Source of the DNA: Nitrospira sp. CR1.1
GTDB taxonomy: Bacteria > Nitrospirota > Nitrospiria > Nitrospirales > Nitrospiraceae
Assembly (NCBI GenBank): GCA_014055465.1
Contig: WIAF01000016.1
Location: forward strand, 1 to 64,000
Direction: 5' to 3'
DNA length: 64,000 nt
This document shows, in pieces, positions 19,456 to 27,345 of this stretch. Within the stretch, counting starts at the first letter, position 1. Each line of letters begins with the position of its first letter. Under the pieces are notes generated by a model that made no database searches, was not told where the DNA came from, and saw only the letters and a list, made by a program, of their open reading frames with translations. A program made the translations under genes and the position numbers.

Positions 19456-20748
19456 ATGGCACAGCAGGCAGGACCCACGATCGCTAGGTGGACACCGTCC
19501 CAAGTGGCTGAAGGGTTGCGTAAACCGAAGGTATTGTCGCCAGGCCTCTCACTCATGTCTTCGGAGGGACGTTTACTCGTGCTTTGTGCGCGAACGGCGG
19601 TGAGTGAATTTGTTCGAGTCGAAATTGCGGACCTGGTGTGTCACGGTATGAATTGGGATGTAGTCTGGGAATTGTCGAAGACGCACGGGGTCGCGCCCCT
19701 GGTCTACCGCAATCTTGCCATGATCTGTCCTGCGGCGATGCCCTCGATGATTCATGAAGCCTACCGTCGGCACAATCAGGCCAATGCGCTCTTAAATACG
19801 TTACTCTCCAAGGAGCTTGTGACGCTGCTTGACGCGTTGGCGGCGAAGGGCATCACGGCGATTCCTTTCAAAGGCGTGACACTTGCGCAGGTTGCCTATG
19901 GCGACCTCAGTTTGCGCGAATGTGCGGACATTGATTTGATCGTTGAGCAGGAGGCGATTCCTCAGGCGAGAAAGATCTTGTGGTCGCAGGGTTACCAACT
20001 CACCAGTCAGGATGAAGGGGCGGATGATGAGTCCGCTGAACCCTATCACTTCTTCCAGAAAAGGAATGGAATTGTAGCTGTTGACCTGCAATGGGTCATG
20101 GCTCGCCGTCACTTTGGGTTCCGGCTAGACCGGAGTGTATTCTGGAGCAGGCTGAAACCGATCAACCTGCCAACCAAATCGGTGCAGGGGCTTTGTCCTG
20201 AGGATCTGCTAATTCTGCTCTGCGTACATGGATCCAAACACGCCTGGGAACAACTCAAATGGATTTGTGATGTGGCCGAACTCGTGCGCCGGCGGCCGAC
20301 ATTGGATTGGAGTCGAGTGCTATTTCAGTCGAACGAATGGCATTGTCGGAGGATGGTCCTGCTGGGATTAGCCATGGCGCAGAGTCTGTTTGACACGGTG
20401 TTACCACGCACGGTTCTTCATGAAATCCAAGCAGATGTAGATATACCAGTGCTGGTGCGGAGGATGCCGAAGCAGTTACTCAAGAATCCCAGCCATGGCA
20501 TCGATGAGGACTGTGCTGATGCGTTGTATGTGACGATCAAAGACTTCTCGTGGGAGCAATGGAAACTGGGGGTGACACTCTGTCGAGCCGAGGCAGATGT
20601 CATTACTCGTCCCTTGCCGTGGTTTCGCTTTCAACGAAAACTTCGTATGTTGGCAGCTTGTCTCAGACCGCTCCATCGAGTGATAGCCAAGGGGATTCTT
20701 TCCGTTCGAATGCGCGGAAGAATTGTGCGTTGGTTGCAAAGTTCCTGA
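19456..20748 (+). CDS. Nucleotidyltransferase family protein of the RiPP locus
   Basis: 430 residues. The central part carries the motif of the NTP_transf_5-type nucleotidyltransferases: PFKGVTLAQVAYGD (137-150) followed by LRECADIDLIV with the DxD pair D158/D160. These proteins recur next to PqqD-like and HPr-kinase-like genes in lasso clusters. It begins 18 bases after the kinase stop and ends the locus. A nucleotidyl group might be added to the peptide or to a phosphorylated intermediate; there is no direct evidence for the substrate. Confidence 0.78.
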   Translation: MAQQAGPTIARWTPSQVAEGLRKPKVLSPGLSLMSSEGRLLVLCARTAVSEFVRVEIADLVCHGMNWDVVWELSKTHGVAPLVYRNLAMICPAAMPSMIHEAYRRHNQANALLNTLLSKELVTLLDALAAKGITAIPFKGVTLAQVAYGDLSLRECADIDLIVEQEAIPQARKILWSQGYQLTSQDEGADDESAEPYHFFQKRNGIVAVDLQWVMARRHFGFRLDRSVFWSRLKPINLPTKSVQGLCPEDLLILLCVHGSKHAWEQLKWICDVAELVRRRPTLDWSRVLFQSNEWHCRRMVLLGLAMAQSLFDTVLPRTVLHEIQADVDIPVLVRRMPKQLLKNPSHGIDEDCADALYVTIKDFSWEQWKLGVTLCRAEADVITRPLPWFRFQRKLRMLAACLRPLHRVIAKGILSVRMRGRIVRWLQSS

Positions 20749-20818
20749 AAGTTGCCCGTCACCGTTCTTGCCGAGCTTCCCCGCTCACAACCCAGCCAAA
20801 CCTTCCCTGCCTATGTGG

Positions 20819-20848
20819 TTGCTCCTGAAAAAATTCGCGTGCTAGGAT
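20819..20848 (+). promoter_or_regulatory. Candidate promoter of the redoxin operon
   Basis: TTGCTC (20819-20824), 18-bp spacer, extended -10 region ending in TAGGAT (20843-20848), about 85 bases before the redoxin ATG. The same TTG-N18-TAG layout is seen at several other genes in this window. Confidence 0.4.
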
Positions 20849-20933
20849 GCCAGAATGATTAGCATGATAGATCATGCCATGATTTAGAGCAGTTGGTATT
20901 CCTCTCTGGCTTGCCTTGTGGAAGGAGGCGCTG

Positions 20934-21476
20934 ATGAAACGGGTCCTGACCATAATTGCCCTTGTCCTAGTTCCTCTATGGGCGGCTCACGTTGCCATTG
21001 CGGCCGGATTCTTTAAGGTGGGGGAACCCGCCCCGGCTTTCGCCCTCACGTCGATTACCGGAGACGCCGTTTCGCTTGAACAGTTAAAGGGGAAGGTAGT
21101 CGTCCTGGGCCTCTTCCATATTTGCGATCCCTGCATGATGCAAGGAACAAATCTCCAAAAGGTTCACGAAGCGGTGGTCGGGAAAAATGTTGCTGTCGTC
21201 GGTATTAATTCGTCGGGCAATTCCAAGCGAGACGTGGGCGAATTTCTGAGCGCGTTCCCCGTGAAAGTCACGTACCCGTATCTCCTCGATCCGAATAAGA
21301 TCACGGACAAGCTCTACGGCGGCGGTAAATTTATACCCAATGTGTATGTGATCGATCAGCGCGGTGTCATCCGGTGGCAGCGGGTGGGCAATATGGAACT
21401 GGCCGGTGCCGAGGTCATTATCCAGGAAGTGGAGAAACTACTGGCTTCCGCGCCTGCCGCGTCAGGTGCTATGTAG
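20934..21476 (+). CDS. Periplasmic thiol-disulfide redoxin (TlpA/AhpC-TSA type)
   Basis: 180 residues with a signal peptide (hydrophobic 5-22, cleavage near AIAA at 24). The redoxin fold starts GEPAPAFALTSITGD and carries a CxxC pair C64-D-P-C67 (FHICDPC) after VVVLGLFH. The cis-Pro region is GKFIPNVYVIDQRGVIRW. Probably a membrane-side disulfide reductase or resistance protein. AAGGAGG precedes the ATG at 20934. First gene of a five-gene run. Confidence 0.85.
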   Translation: MKRVLTIIALVLVPLWAAHVAIAAGFFKVGEPAPAFALTSITGDAVSLEQLKGKVVVLGLFHICDPCMMQGTNLQKVHEAVVGKNVAVVGINSSGNSKRDVGEFLSAFPVKVTYPYLLDPNKITDKLYGGGKFIPNVYVIDQRGVIRWQRVGNMELAGAEVIIQEVEKLLASAPAASGAM

Positions 21477-21493
21477 CAGGGAGAAAAGGATCC

Positions 21494-21733
21494 ATGGACG
21501 AATGGGAAGAGGGTAAACGTAAGTTTCTCGAAGTAGTCAAAGGCATTGACCAAGGTGTCGAGGTGGTCATTCCGACGAAGCCAACCAACAGCATGTTCCT
21601 TATCTCCCTGACCAAAGGTGCGAATCGGAAATTCATTACGGTGTCAGAGGACGATATCATTGATCTTCCGACGGAAGCCGGCATCCGCGCGAAGATGACG
21701 AAGACCCTGCAGGACGCGGTTTCAACCTTGTAA
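21494..21733 (+). CDS. Conserved-looking 79-residue protein, unknown
   Basis: Small acidic-to-neutral cytoplasmic protein with no signal or membrane segment; contains VEVVIPTKPTNSMFLISLTK and a C-terminal helix. No family recognised. A GAAAAGGA ribosome site is 6 bases before the ATG, and it lies 17 bases after the redoxin stop and 24 bases before the metallo-beta-lactamase-like gene, so it is part of that operon. Confidence 0.75.
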   Translation: MDEWEEGKRKFLEVVKGIDQGVEVVIPTKPTNSMFLISLTKGANRKFITVSEDDIIDLPTEAGIRAKMTKTLQDAVSTL

Positions 21734-21757
21734 CTCTGGCAGAGTGAGGCGAAGCGC

Positions 21758-22354
21758 GTGAAACAGTTACTCCCCGGAATTTGGCAGTGGTCCTGGTTTT
21801 CCGAAGAAAAACAGCTCGATTTTAATGGGCTATTTCTTACGGTCGGGGAACATAAGATTGTCATCGATCCTCCTCCGATGACTGCCGAAGCCAGCACCCT
21901 TATTCGGCGCCAGGGGGCGCTCGACTACATTATCGTCACGAATCGTGACCATATGCGCGAGGCGGTCACTTACCAGGCGGAATTTCGCTGTCAATTGCAG
22001 GTGCCCGAGGCTGATGCGCCGCAGATGGATGTGAAGCCGTCGAAGACCTATAGGGACGGAGAGCTCTTGCCTGGAGGTATTTGGGCGATTCAGCTGAAAG
22101 ATCAGAAGTCTCCGGGGGAGTCGGCCCTTTATATTCAGCAGGGAAAAGGCGTACTGATTGTCGGGGATGCATTGATTGGGAAGCCGGCAGGAGCGTTGAA
22201 CCTCCTGCCTTCCGAGCGATATGGCGATATTGCGAAGGCCAAGGAAGGGCTTCGTCGGTTGTTGAAATATAACTTCGACTCGATTCTCGTTGGGGATGGA
22301 GCTAGCATCATATTCGGAGCCAAGCAGGCGGTGGAGCATGTGCTCCAGGCATAA
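21758..22354 (+). CDS. Metallo-beta-lactamase-fold protein with degenerate metal site
   Basis: 198 residues, GTG start. The early strands (FNGLFLTVGEHKIVIDPPP) and VLIVGDALIGK near 128-138 follow the metallo-beta-lactamase fold. The metal motif HxHxDH is replaced by TNRDHMREA, so most zinc ligands are missing and hydrolase activity is doubtful. It could be a sensor or scaffold. Neighbours are the redoxin, a 79-residue protein and a TPR protein. Confidence 0.7.
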   Translation: MKQLLPGIWQWSWFSEEKQLDFNGLFLTVGEHKIVIDPPPMTAEASTLIRRQGALDYIIVTNRDHMREAVTYQAEFRCQLQVPEADAPQMDVKPSKTYRDGELLPGGIWAIQLKDQKSPGESALYIQQGKGVLIVGDALIGKPAGALNLLPSERYGDIAKAKEGLRRLLKYNFDSILVGDGASIIFGAKQAVEHVLQA

Positions 22355-22360
22355 AGAATC

Positions 22361-23185
22361 ATGGCGCTTCGAAACGGACTTTCAGAAGAACTGAATCGCC
22401 AGGGCAACGAACATTTTGCTCGCGGGCATTACACGGATGCCTATGCCTGTTATGCAAAAGCGTTGGAGTGTGACCGTTTGACAGGTGACCACCGGGCGCT
22501 GAGTGCCACTTTGGGGAACCTCGGAAATATTTGCGCCGTTAGTGGACGCCGTGACTCGGCTCAAAATTATTACCAAGAAGTACTGGAACTGCAAAAAGTT
22601 TTGGGGGACGACAAAGGCATCGGCACAACATTGGCCAACCTGGGGAATCTCCGCGCGGACGCCGGTGAATGGGATCGTGCCCGAGCGTACTATCTCGAAG
22701 CGCTCGATATTATGACGCGCGTGCATGATGAGCTGGGTAAGGCCGTCCTGTTTTCCGATCTCGGGTTGGTGTCCAGAGAAACCGGGCAATGCGATGACGC
22801 ACTTCGATATTATGAGCAATCGCTGGTCCTGATGCGTCGCCTCAACAATCAAGGCGGCGTTGCCGATGCCTGGCGGATGATAGGCCGGACCTTCGTTATC
22901 CAAAAACGATACGAAGACGCCATTGCCTGTTGTCATACCAGCCAATCAATTGCCGAACGAAGCCGTGACGAACTCCGGGCCGGCGGGGCGCGGTACGTGT
23001 TAGCTCAGTGTTATGAAGATCTGGGACAGTTGCCCATTGCTATTGAATTGCTGGAGCAAGTTGTGCGGATGGATCGTAAATATGATCTTCCGAAATTAGC
23101 TGAAAACATTGCCCGGCTTGAACGTCTTCGCGCCCGTCTGACTGCTGAAGATCCCACTCCTCAACCCCGGCGGTCGCGCGCATGA
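22361..23185 (+). CDS. TPR-repeat protein
   Basis: 274 residues made of about six tetratricopeptide-type helical repeats (for example GNEHFARGHYTDAYACYAKA and LANLGNLRADAGEWDRARAY), followed by a short Pro/Arg-rich tail. No signal peptide, so a cytoplasmic protein-protein adaptor is likely. It starts 6 bases after the previous stop and overlaps the next gene by ATGA, so it belongs to the redoxin operon. Partner unknown. Confidence 0.85.
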   Translation: MALRNGLSEELNRQGNEHFARGHYTDAYACYAKALECDRLTGDHRALSATLGNLGNICAVSGRRDSAQNYYQEVLELQKVLGDDKGIGTTLANLGNLRADAGEWDRARAYYLEALDIMTRVHDELGKAVLFSDLGLVSRETGQCDDALRYYEQSLVLMRRLNNQGGVADAWRMIGRTFVIQKRYEDAIACCHTSQSIAERSRDELRAGGARYVLAQCYEDLGQLPIAIELLEQVVRMDRKYDLPKLAENIARLERLRARLTAEDPTPQPRRSRA

Positions 23186-23613
23186 GTACTGTGGCTCTTC
23201 CTGCATGGGAGGCGGCTCGTGCAAAGCTTCGCACCCATATCCCTCAATTCTATGAGCTGGAGCCTGGCGGCCCCCTCATTCTTGATTTGGGCGATGATGG
23301 ATGGATCTTGGAGCTGAGGTCGGACGGGCAATGCCTCTGTCAGCATGGAATTGCCATGGACGACGTCAAAAGTTTGATGTGTGACGGGACAACCGAGGAT
23401 TTAGGAACCGATGAAGTGGCCAAACAGGCCAAGTATTTTCTAGGCCCTGCGGTGTCCAAGAAACGCCCTGCCCTCCTCAAGGCTGGTTTCACTGAACAGA
23501 CCGATATAAACGACGAATATGTCGCCATTATTTTCCTCAAGGCGGTTGATTTTGAACGCTACGAGGAGGTGCTGGCCGCCGTGCGTTGGTGTCAGAACCT
23601 GTTCAAGACGTAG
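23182..23613 (+). CDS. Hypothetical protein, 143 residues
   Basis: Soluble, mixed alpha/beta protein without signal or membrane segments; no family recognised. Its ATGA overlap with the TPR gene indicates coupled translation, which is the main support. The sequence has DLGDDGWILELRSDGQCLC and a C-terminal VDFERYEEVLAAVRWCQNLF helix. Last gene of the run. Confidence 0.75.
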   Translation: MSTVALPAWEAARAKLRTHIPQFYELEPGGPLILDLGDDGWILELRSDGQCLCQHGIAMDDVKSLMCDGTTEDLGTDEVAKQAKYFLGPAVSKKRPALLKAGFTEQTDINDEYVAIIFLKAVDFERYEEVLAAVRWCQNLFKT

Positions 23614-23921
23614 TCCTCTCATCTCATAAGGGATACGAGTTCCTCGTGACGCCTTCCTGCAATTCGGGCATTGAATCCATCCATTCCGTGCTCTCCGCCT
23701 TTGAATTCCGTTGGGTATTGTGCCTGCGCTCACGCTGAACACCTTTCAGTCATGGGAACTGGTGGCGGTCTCGTCAGTGGCTGACACATGTCCTTGAGTA
23801 ACACTTGCAGGTTTGTGATTCTCTGCCGAAACTTTGCCACGGGCGGACTTTGCCCAAGGGTGGAGAAGGAACGGATAGGCGAGTTCGAGCTGCGAGCTAT
23901 TGAAGATCGGTCTGACTCAGA
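23614..23921. other. Intergenic region with no recognised gene
   Basis: About 300 bases between convergent genes. No convincing open frame, RNA gene or T-tailed hairpin was seen. Confidence 0.5.
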
Positions 23922-24332
23922 TCACGAAGGCAACTGAGGTTTGGGATGGTGGCACCCTGGCGGCCGTTCGCCAGGGTGGAAGCTGAGCAGGCAACGTCCG
24001 CCCAGGATCATGATAAGGAAGTTGATCAGGCTGCTTCCCAGGATGAGCATGAGGACGATCACGTGTGGGGTGGCTTGGCTGGCTTCTTGAACGATTGTTG
24101 CGAGGTCCAGCGCGAGGGCGATTGTGCTGTAAATGACGGCTCCCATTACGGTCCATGGTTGACGGATCACGATCATCGCACCTGCGAGCAGCGCGGGCAA
24201 TCCGAAAAGAAATCCCAATAAGACGCCGTCTTTGATCGTTGTTAGGGGAGAACCAGATTCAATGCCGAAGAGGACACCTTCCAGGATAATCAGGGCAATC
24301 AAAAGAACGACGACCGGACGCGCATTGTGCAT
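23922..24332 (-). CDS. Predicted four-helix membrane protein
   Basis: 136 residues with four hydrophobic segments (about 6-24, 38-58, 65-85, 90-112) and a Pro/His-rich C-terminal tail. No family recognised. It stands alone between two convergent or divergent stretches. Support comes from the regular helix pattern rather than from homology. Confidence 0.6.
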   Translation of the reverse strand: MHNARPVVVLLIALIILEGVLFGIESGSPLTTIKDGVLLGFLFGLPALLAGAMIVIRQPWTVMGAVIYSTIALALDLATIVQEASQATPHVIVLMLILGSSLINFLIMILGGRCLLSFHPGERPPGCHHPKPQLPS

Positions 24333-24796
24333 ACCAGCACTATAACCGTGGCGTAGGTCTGTCGCAACATGCCGTGATCCTTCTTGGCCACCGTGCTACG
24401 GCAGCATCATAGAGAACCATCCAAGCCCGGTTTATTCATGAGCACTTCTGCGGCACTCGCCGATTCACTGCTGCGACGGGCCTTCGGCCGGCGGGCTCAC
24501 TCCTCGGCCCCTCAACGTCCTGCATGAGGACGCCACGGGTCCTCCCGGCTCCGTGCGCCGGTCTCGCAACGTGACTCGGCGATTTCATGACGAACCGTCA
24601 TGAATTAGGCGGGCTGGATACCGAGGGCAACGCGGGCAAGGCCGATGGACACGCATCTATGATGGCGAACGCTGATAGGGCGTGAGACCTCGATTCGTTG
24701 CCCGCCCCATCCTTCGAGGGGACAACCAGGTCAGTCGAGTCATTTACCTCGGGTTCGTCTTCACGTGAAAATCCGCCTCTCATAAGGGAGGCACAC
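24333..24796. other. Intergenic region with structured repeat-like element
   Basis: No gene recognised. About 24455-24605 holds several inverted repeats: GGCC-TTC-GGCC, CGTCCT-GCATG-AGGACG, and a perfect 9-bp repeat TTCATGACG-AAC-CGTCATGAA (24585-24605). Short TCGCCGA and TCGGCGA arms bracket most of it. It looks like a dispersed palindromic element of the kind common between genes in Nitrospira, but only one copy is in the window. Confidence 0.5.
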
Positions 24797-25753
24797 GTGG
24801 CCCTACACATACATCGAGAAAGACTCCGATATCGGGTTGCAGGACCATGGCTGACTGCGACATCGGTCCAATCGAGCTATGGGGTTACCAGGCGATTGTT
24901 ATCTCTGATGCTATGGTTAATGGTAGGGATAAGTTCTATGTCGGCGTTTGCCTTGGCCGCTCCCTATCATTTGGCGGAAAGTGAAATGATACGTGGGGCG
25001 ATGGTTGCATCAGTGGCGCAAACACCGGCCGATCATTCGCCGGTGTTAGCCGCGGGGTTCGGCTTTCAGGCCGCTGGATCGTCTCTGATTACGGTTCGAA
25101 CGTATAATGTTCCGACAGGCGCCATTCTCTCGGAGGATTCATTCGACGTGAGCGTAAAGGAGGAGGGCGCCGCTGAATACGATGGGAACAGGGGGCGCGT
25201 GTTTGCCGGAGGAATTGGCGCCGACATCCAGGGAAAATCTGCATTTATGCTGAGAGTGTATGACGCGGAAACGGGAAGGTTTCTCTGGGAGGGACAATTA
25301 AACTTGCTGAACGTGAGTGAAGACGGGGTGAGCACAGTAAAGGCAACGATTACTCCAAAACCTGCTTCCGCCGTGCCCGCCGCTGACCGCGCTCCTCAAG
25401 CATTCCAATCCCTCTTTTCGGTGCGAGCAGTCAATCCTCTTACCGGAAGGCTTGTGTGGCAGGATCAGTTTGTTCCGGGAACTCGAAAACGACCAAGGAG
25501 TGCGGGGGTGGTATGGAGGAACTTCTCGGGAAAACCGGTCAATGAGCCCATCGGGCACATTTTCGATTTGGTGGTGCGCACCTACGATCGCGCATCAGGC
25601 ATTCTGTTGTGGGAAGACTCGTTCGAGGAAATTGATCGCATAGAGGAGCTGGGCTCCGCACCGGAGACGAATGCCTATCCTCAAGCAATTCCATTCTGGC
25701 ATCCGGCCGGTGCGAACGAGGCCGACGTTTATGAAGCGGCTCTCCCATGGTAG
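24797..25753 (+). CDS. Secreted protein with four VRxYDxxTGxxLWEDxF repeats
   Basis: About 318 residues from a GTG at 24797 that has GGGAGG 5 bases upstream; the frame is open further up. A hydrophobic segment (about 37-55) ending SAFALAA suggests export after a long N-region. The mature part has four copies of one motif: VRTYNVPTGAILSEDSF, LRVYDAETGRFLWEGQL, VRAVNPLTGRLVWQDQF and VRTYDRASGILLWEDSF. They recall single blades of PQQ-type propellers, though four are too few for a closed eight-bladed one. Function unknown. Confidence 0.75.
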   Translation: MALHIHRERLRYRVAGPWLTATSVQSSYGVTRRLLSLMLWLMVGISSMSAFALAAPYHLAESEMIRGAMVASVAQTPADHSPVLAAGFGFQAAGSSLITVRTYNVPTGAILSEDSFDVSVKEEGAAEYDGNRGRVFAGGIGADIQGKSAFMLRVYDAETGRFLWEGQLNLLNVSEDGVSTVKATITPKPASAVPAADRAPQAFQSLFSVRAVNPLTGRLVWQDQFVPGTRKRPRSAGVVWRNFSGKPVNEPIGHIFDLVVRTYDRASGILLWEDSFEEIDRIEELGSAPETNAYPQAIPFWHPAGANEADVYEAALPW

Positions 25754-27193
25754 TTACGATTTGGGTGCGGATACGGTAGCGCCCAGACTTTCTGCCCACT
25801 GTTGCTGGAAGGTCTCATAGGAGAGCAGAAGGCGATCCTGCATTGCGGCTGCGATTGTCTGGCGGGCCTTCAGGTGAAGAAGCAACTCATGAACCTTGTG
25901 CATGCCAAAGCGTTCGATGAGGTAGCGGGTAGCGGCATTCGCTTCCATGTATGCGGCGCCCACCTTTTCAGCAGGTAAACCCTCCCAACTCTCCTCAAGA
26001 GCGGCCAGGGGGAGCAGATTATGCTCTCCAGGGTGCATGCTCGCGACGTCCTGCCAAGAATCACTGGCCAGCTGCATGGCTAGTCCTTCATTGAGCCAGG
26101 TGGGTATCGCTCCGCCGGTAGCTCCCAGTTGCTCATGAAGCAGCGCATGAACAAACTCATGCCGGAGGACGCGTGTCAACCAAGCGCGATCTGTCGCGGC
26201 GCCTTGACTGGGGATCTGGATGCGTCCGAGGACAGGGTCGAATAACCCATCCGCCCAAAGGGGACTTCCTGTGGCTCCTTGGAACTGAGTTTTGGTGTGC
26301 AGCACGACCATAATCGGTTTCGAGGGAAAGAAATTGAACTTCTGGCCGATTTCCCGATAGGCCGTTTCAAGAATATCGAGTACGGCCGTCCAAGTCTCCG
26401 GATCCTCACTCCCGTCGTATTTGACTGTGAAGTGGACGCTATTGTGTGTCGAAAACTTATCTTCCACTTTCTCCGCGCGATGCACCTTGGCGGTGACTGC
26501 TTTCACATAAGACTGAAGCCCCGGGTCTTTTTTCATGCGATCCTTGGCCTGCGCAAGATGTTTTGCCGCTTCCGTGAGGCGATCTTTTTCCTGAAGGAGA
26601 TCTGCCAGAGCAACGTGCGGGAACGGCTCATCCGGAGATAGGGTCACCACCTTTCGCAGGAAGTCTTCCGTCAGAGCCGGGTCCCGCAGACCCCAGTACG
26701 CATGGGCGAGATTGAGATGGGCCACCGGGTTTTGGGGATCGAGCATCACCGCTTTTTTAAAAGATTTGACGGAAACTTCTGTTCCACCGGCGGTTTCCTG
26801 AAGGATTCCGAGGTTATTCCATAAAATGGCCACATGGCGTTTGGTGGCGGATTCCGAGAGAATTGACGCGGGAAGTTCTTCAAGTTTGGCTTCTGCCAAA
26901 GCAATATTGTGTTTCTCCAACTCGTCGTGAATGGTGCCGAGCAGTTCAGAATGCCGGGGAACTGGAATGCTGACAGGATCGATGGTTCTGGATCGTTTCA
27001 CCTCCGGAGTGACAGCCTGTGGGGGCGGCGCCACGGGGCCTTTGGAGGCAGGGACTTCTTCTGCAATGACTTGCGGCGGAGGAGCAGGGACTTCGTGGAA
27101 ATAGTGCGGCTTGAGCCATGACTGATAGAAGATGAAGATGGCAATCAGAACGGCCAATAGCCCGAGAATATGCTTGATATTGCGTCGATACAT
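25754..27193 (-). CDS. TPR protein with gluzincin-type peptidase domain
   Basis: 479 residues. An N-terminal anchor (about 8-23) is followed by a Pro-rich linker, TPR-like repeats (about 100-230) and a peptidase-MA-like domain with zinc motif HEFVH (in VLRHEFVHALLHE) and a downstream NEGLA glutamate. It is probably tethered to the inner membrane facing the periplasm. The ATG at 27193 has AAGGA 6 bases upstream; the open frame extends to 27265 without a better start. Divergent from recG. Confidence 0.82.
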   Translation of the reverse strand: MYRRNIKHILGLLAVLIAIFIFYQSWLKPHYFHEVPAPPPQVIAEEVPASKGPVAPPPQAVTPEVKRSRTIDPVSIPVPRHSELLGTIHDELEKHNIALAEAKLEELPASILSESATKRHVAILWNNLGILQETAGGTEVSVKSFKKAVMLDPQNPVAHLNLAHAYWGLRDPALTEDFLRKVVTLSPDEPFPHVALADLLQEKDRLTEAAKHLAQAKDRMKKDPGLQSYVKAVTAKVHRAEKVEDKFSTHNSVHFTVKYDGSEDPETWTAVLDILETAYREIGQKFNFFPSKPIMVVLHTKTQFQGATGSPLWADGLFDPVLGRIQIPSQGAATDRAWLTRVLRHEFVHALLHEQLGATGGAIPTWLNEGLAMQLASDSWQDVASMHPGEHNLLPLAALEESWEGLPAEKVGAAYMEANAATRYLIERFGMHKVHELLLHLKARQTIAAAMQDRLLLSYETFQQQWAESLGATVSAPKS

Positions 27194-27316
27194 ACGCGTC
27201 CTTCCGTGAGTCCTACACGAAATTACTCTAGCATCGAGGTGGTGGAGGTCCAAGGAAAGTCGCAAAAGCCAGCGTCGTTGGTCCTGGGACGGTTGATTCC
27301 TGGTGCCGGCCCTTCA

Positions 27317-27345
27317 TTGAGCCGCCAGGAAGCCTATGGTACGAT
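27317..27345 (+). promoter_or_regulatory. Candidate recG promoter
   Basis: TTGAGC (27317-27322), 17-bp spacer, TACGAT (27340-27345). If used, transcription starts near 27352 and translation would begin at the ATG at 27357 rather than 27336. Confidence 0.35.
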
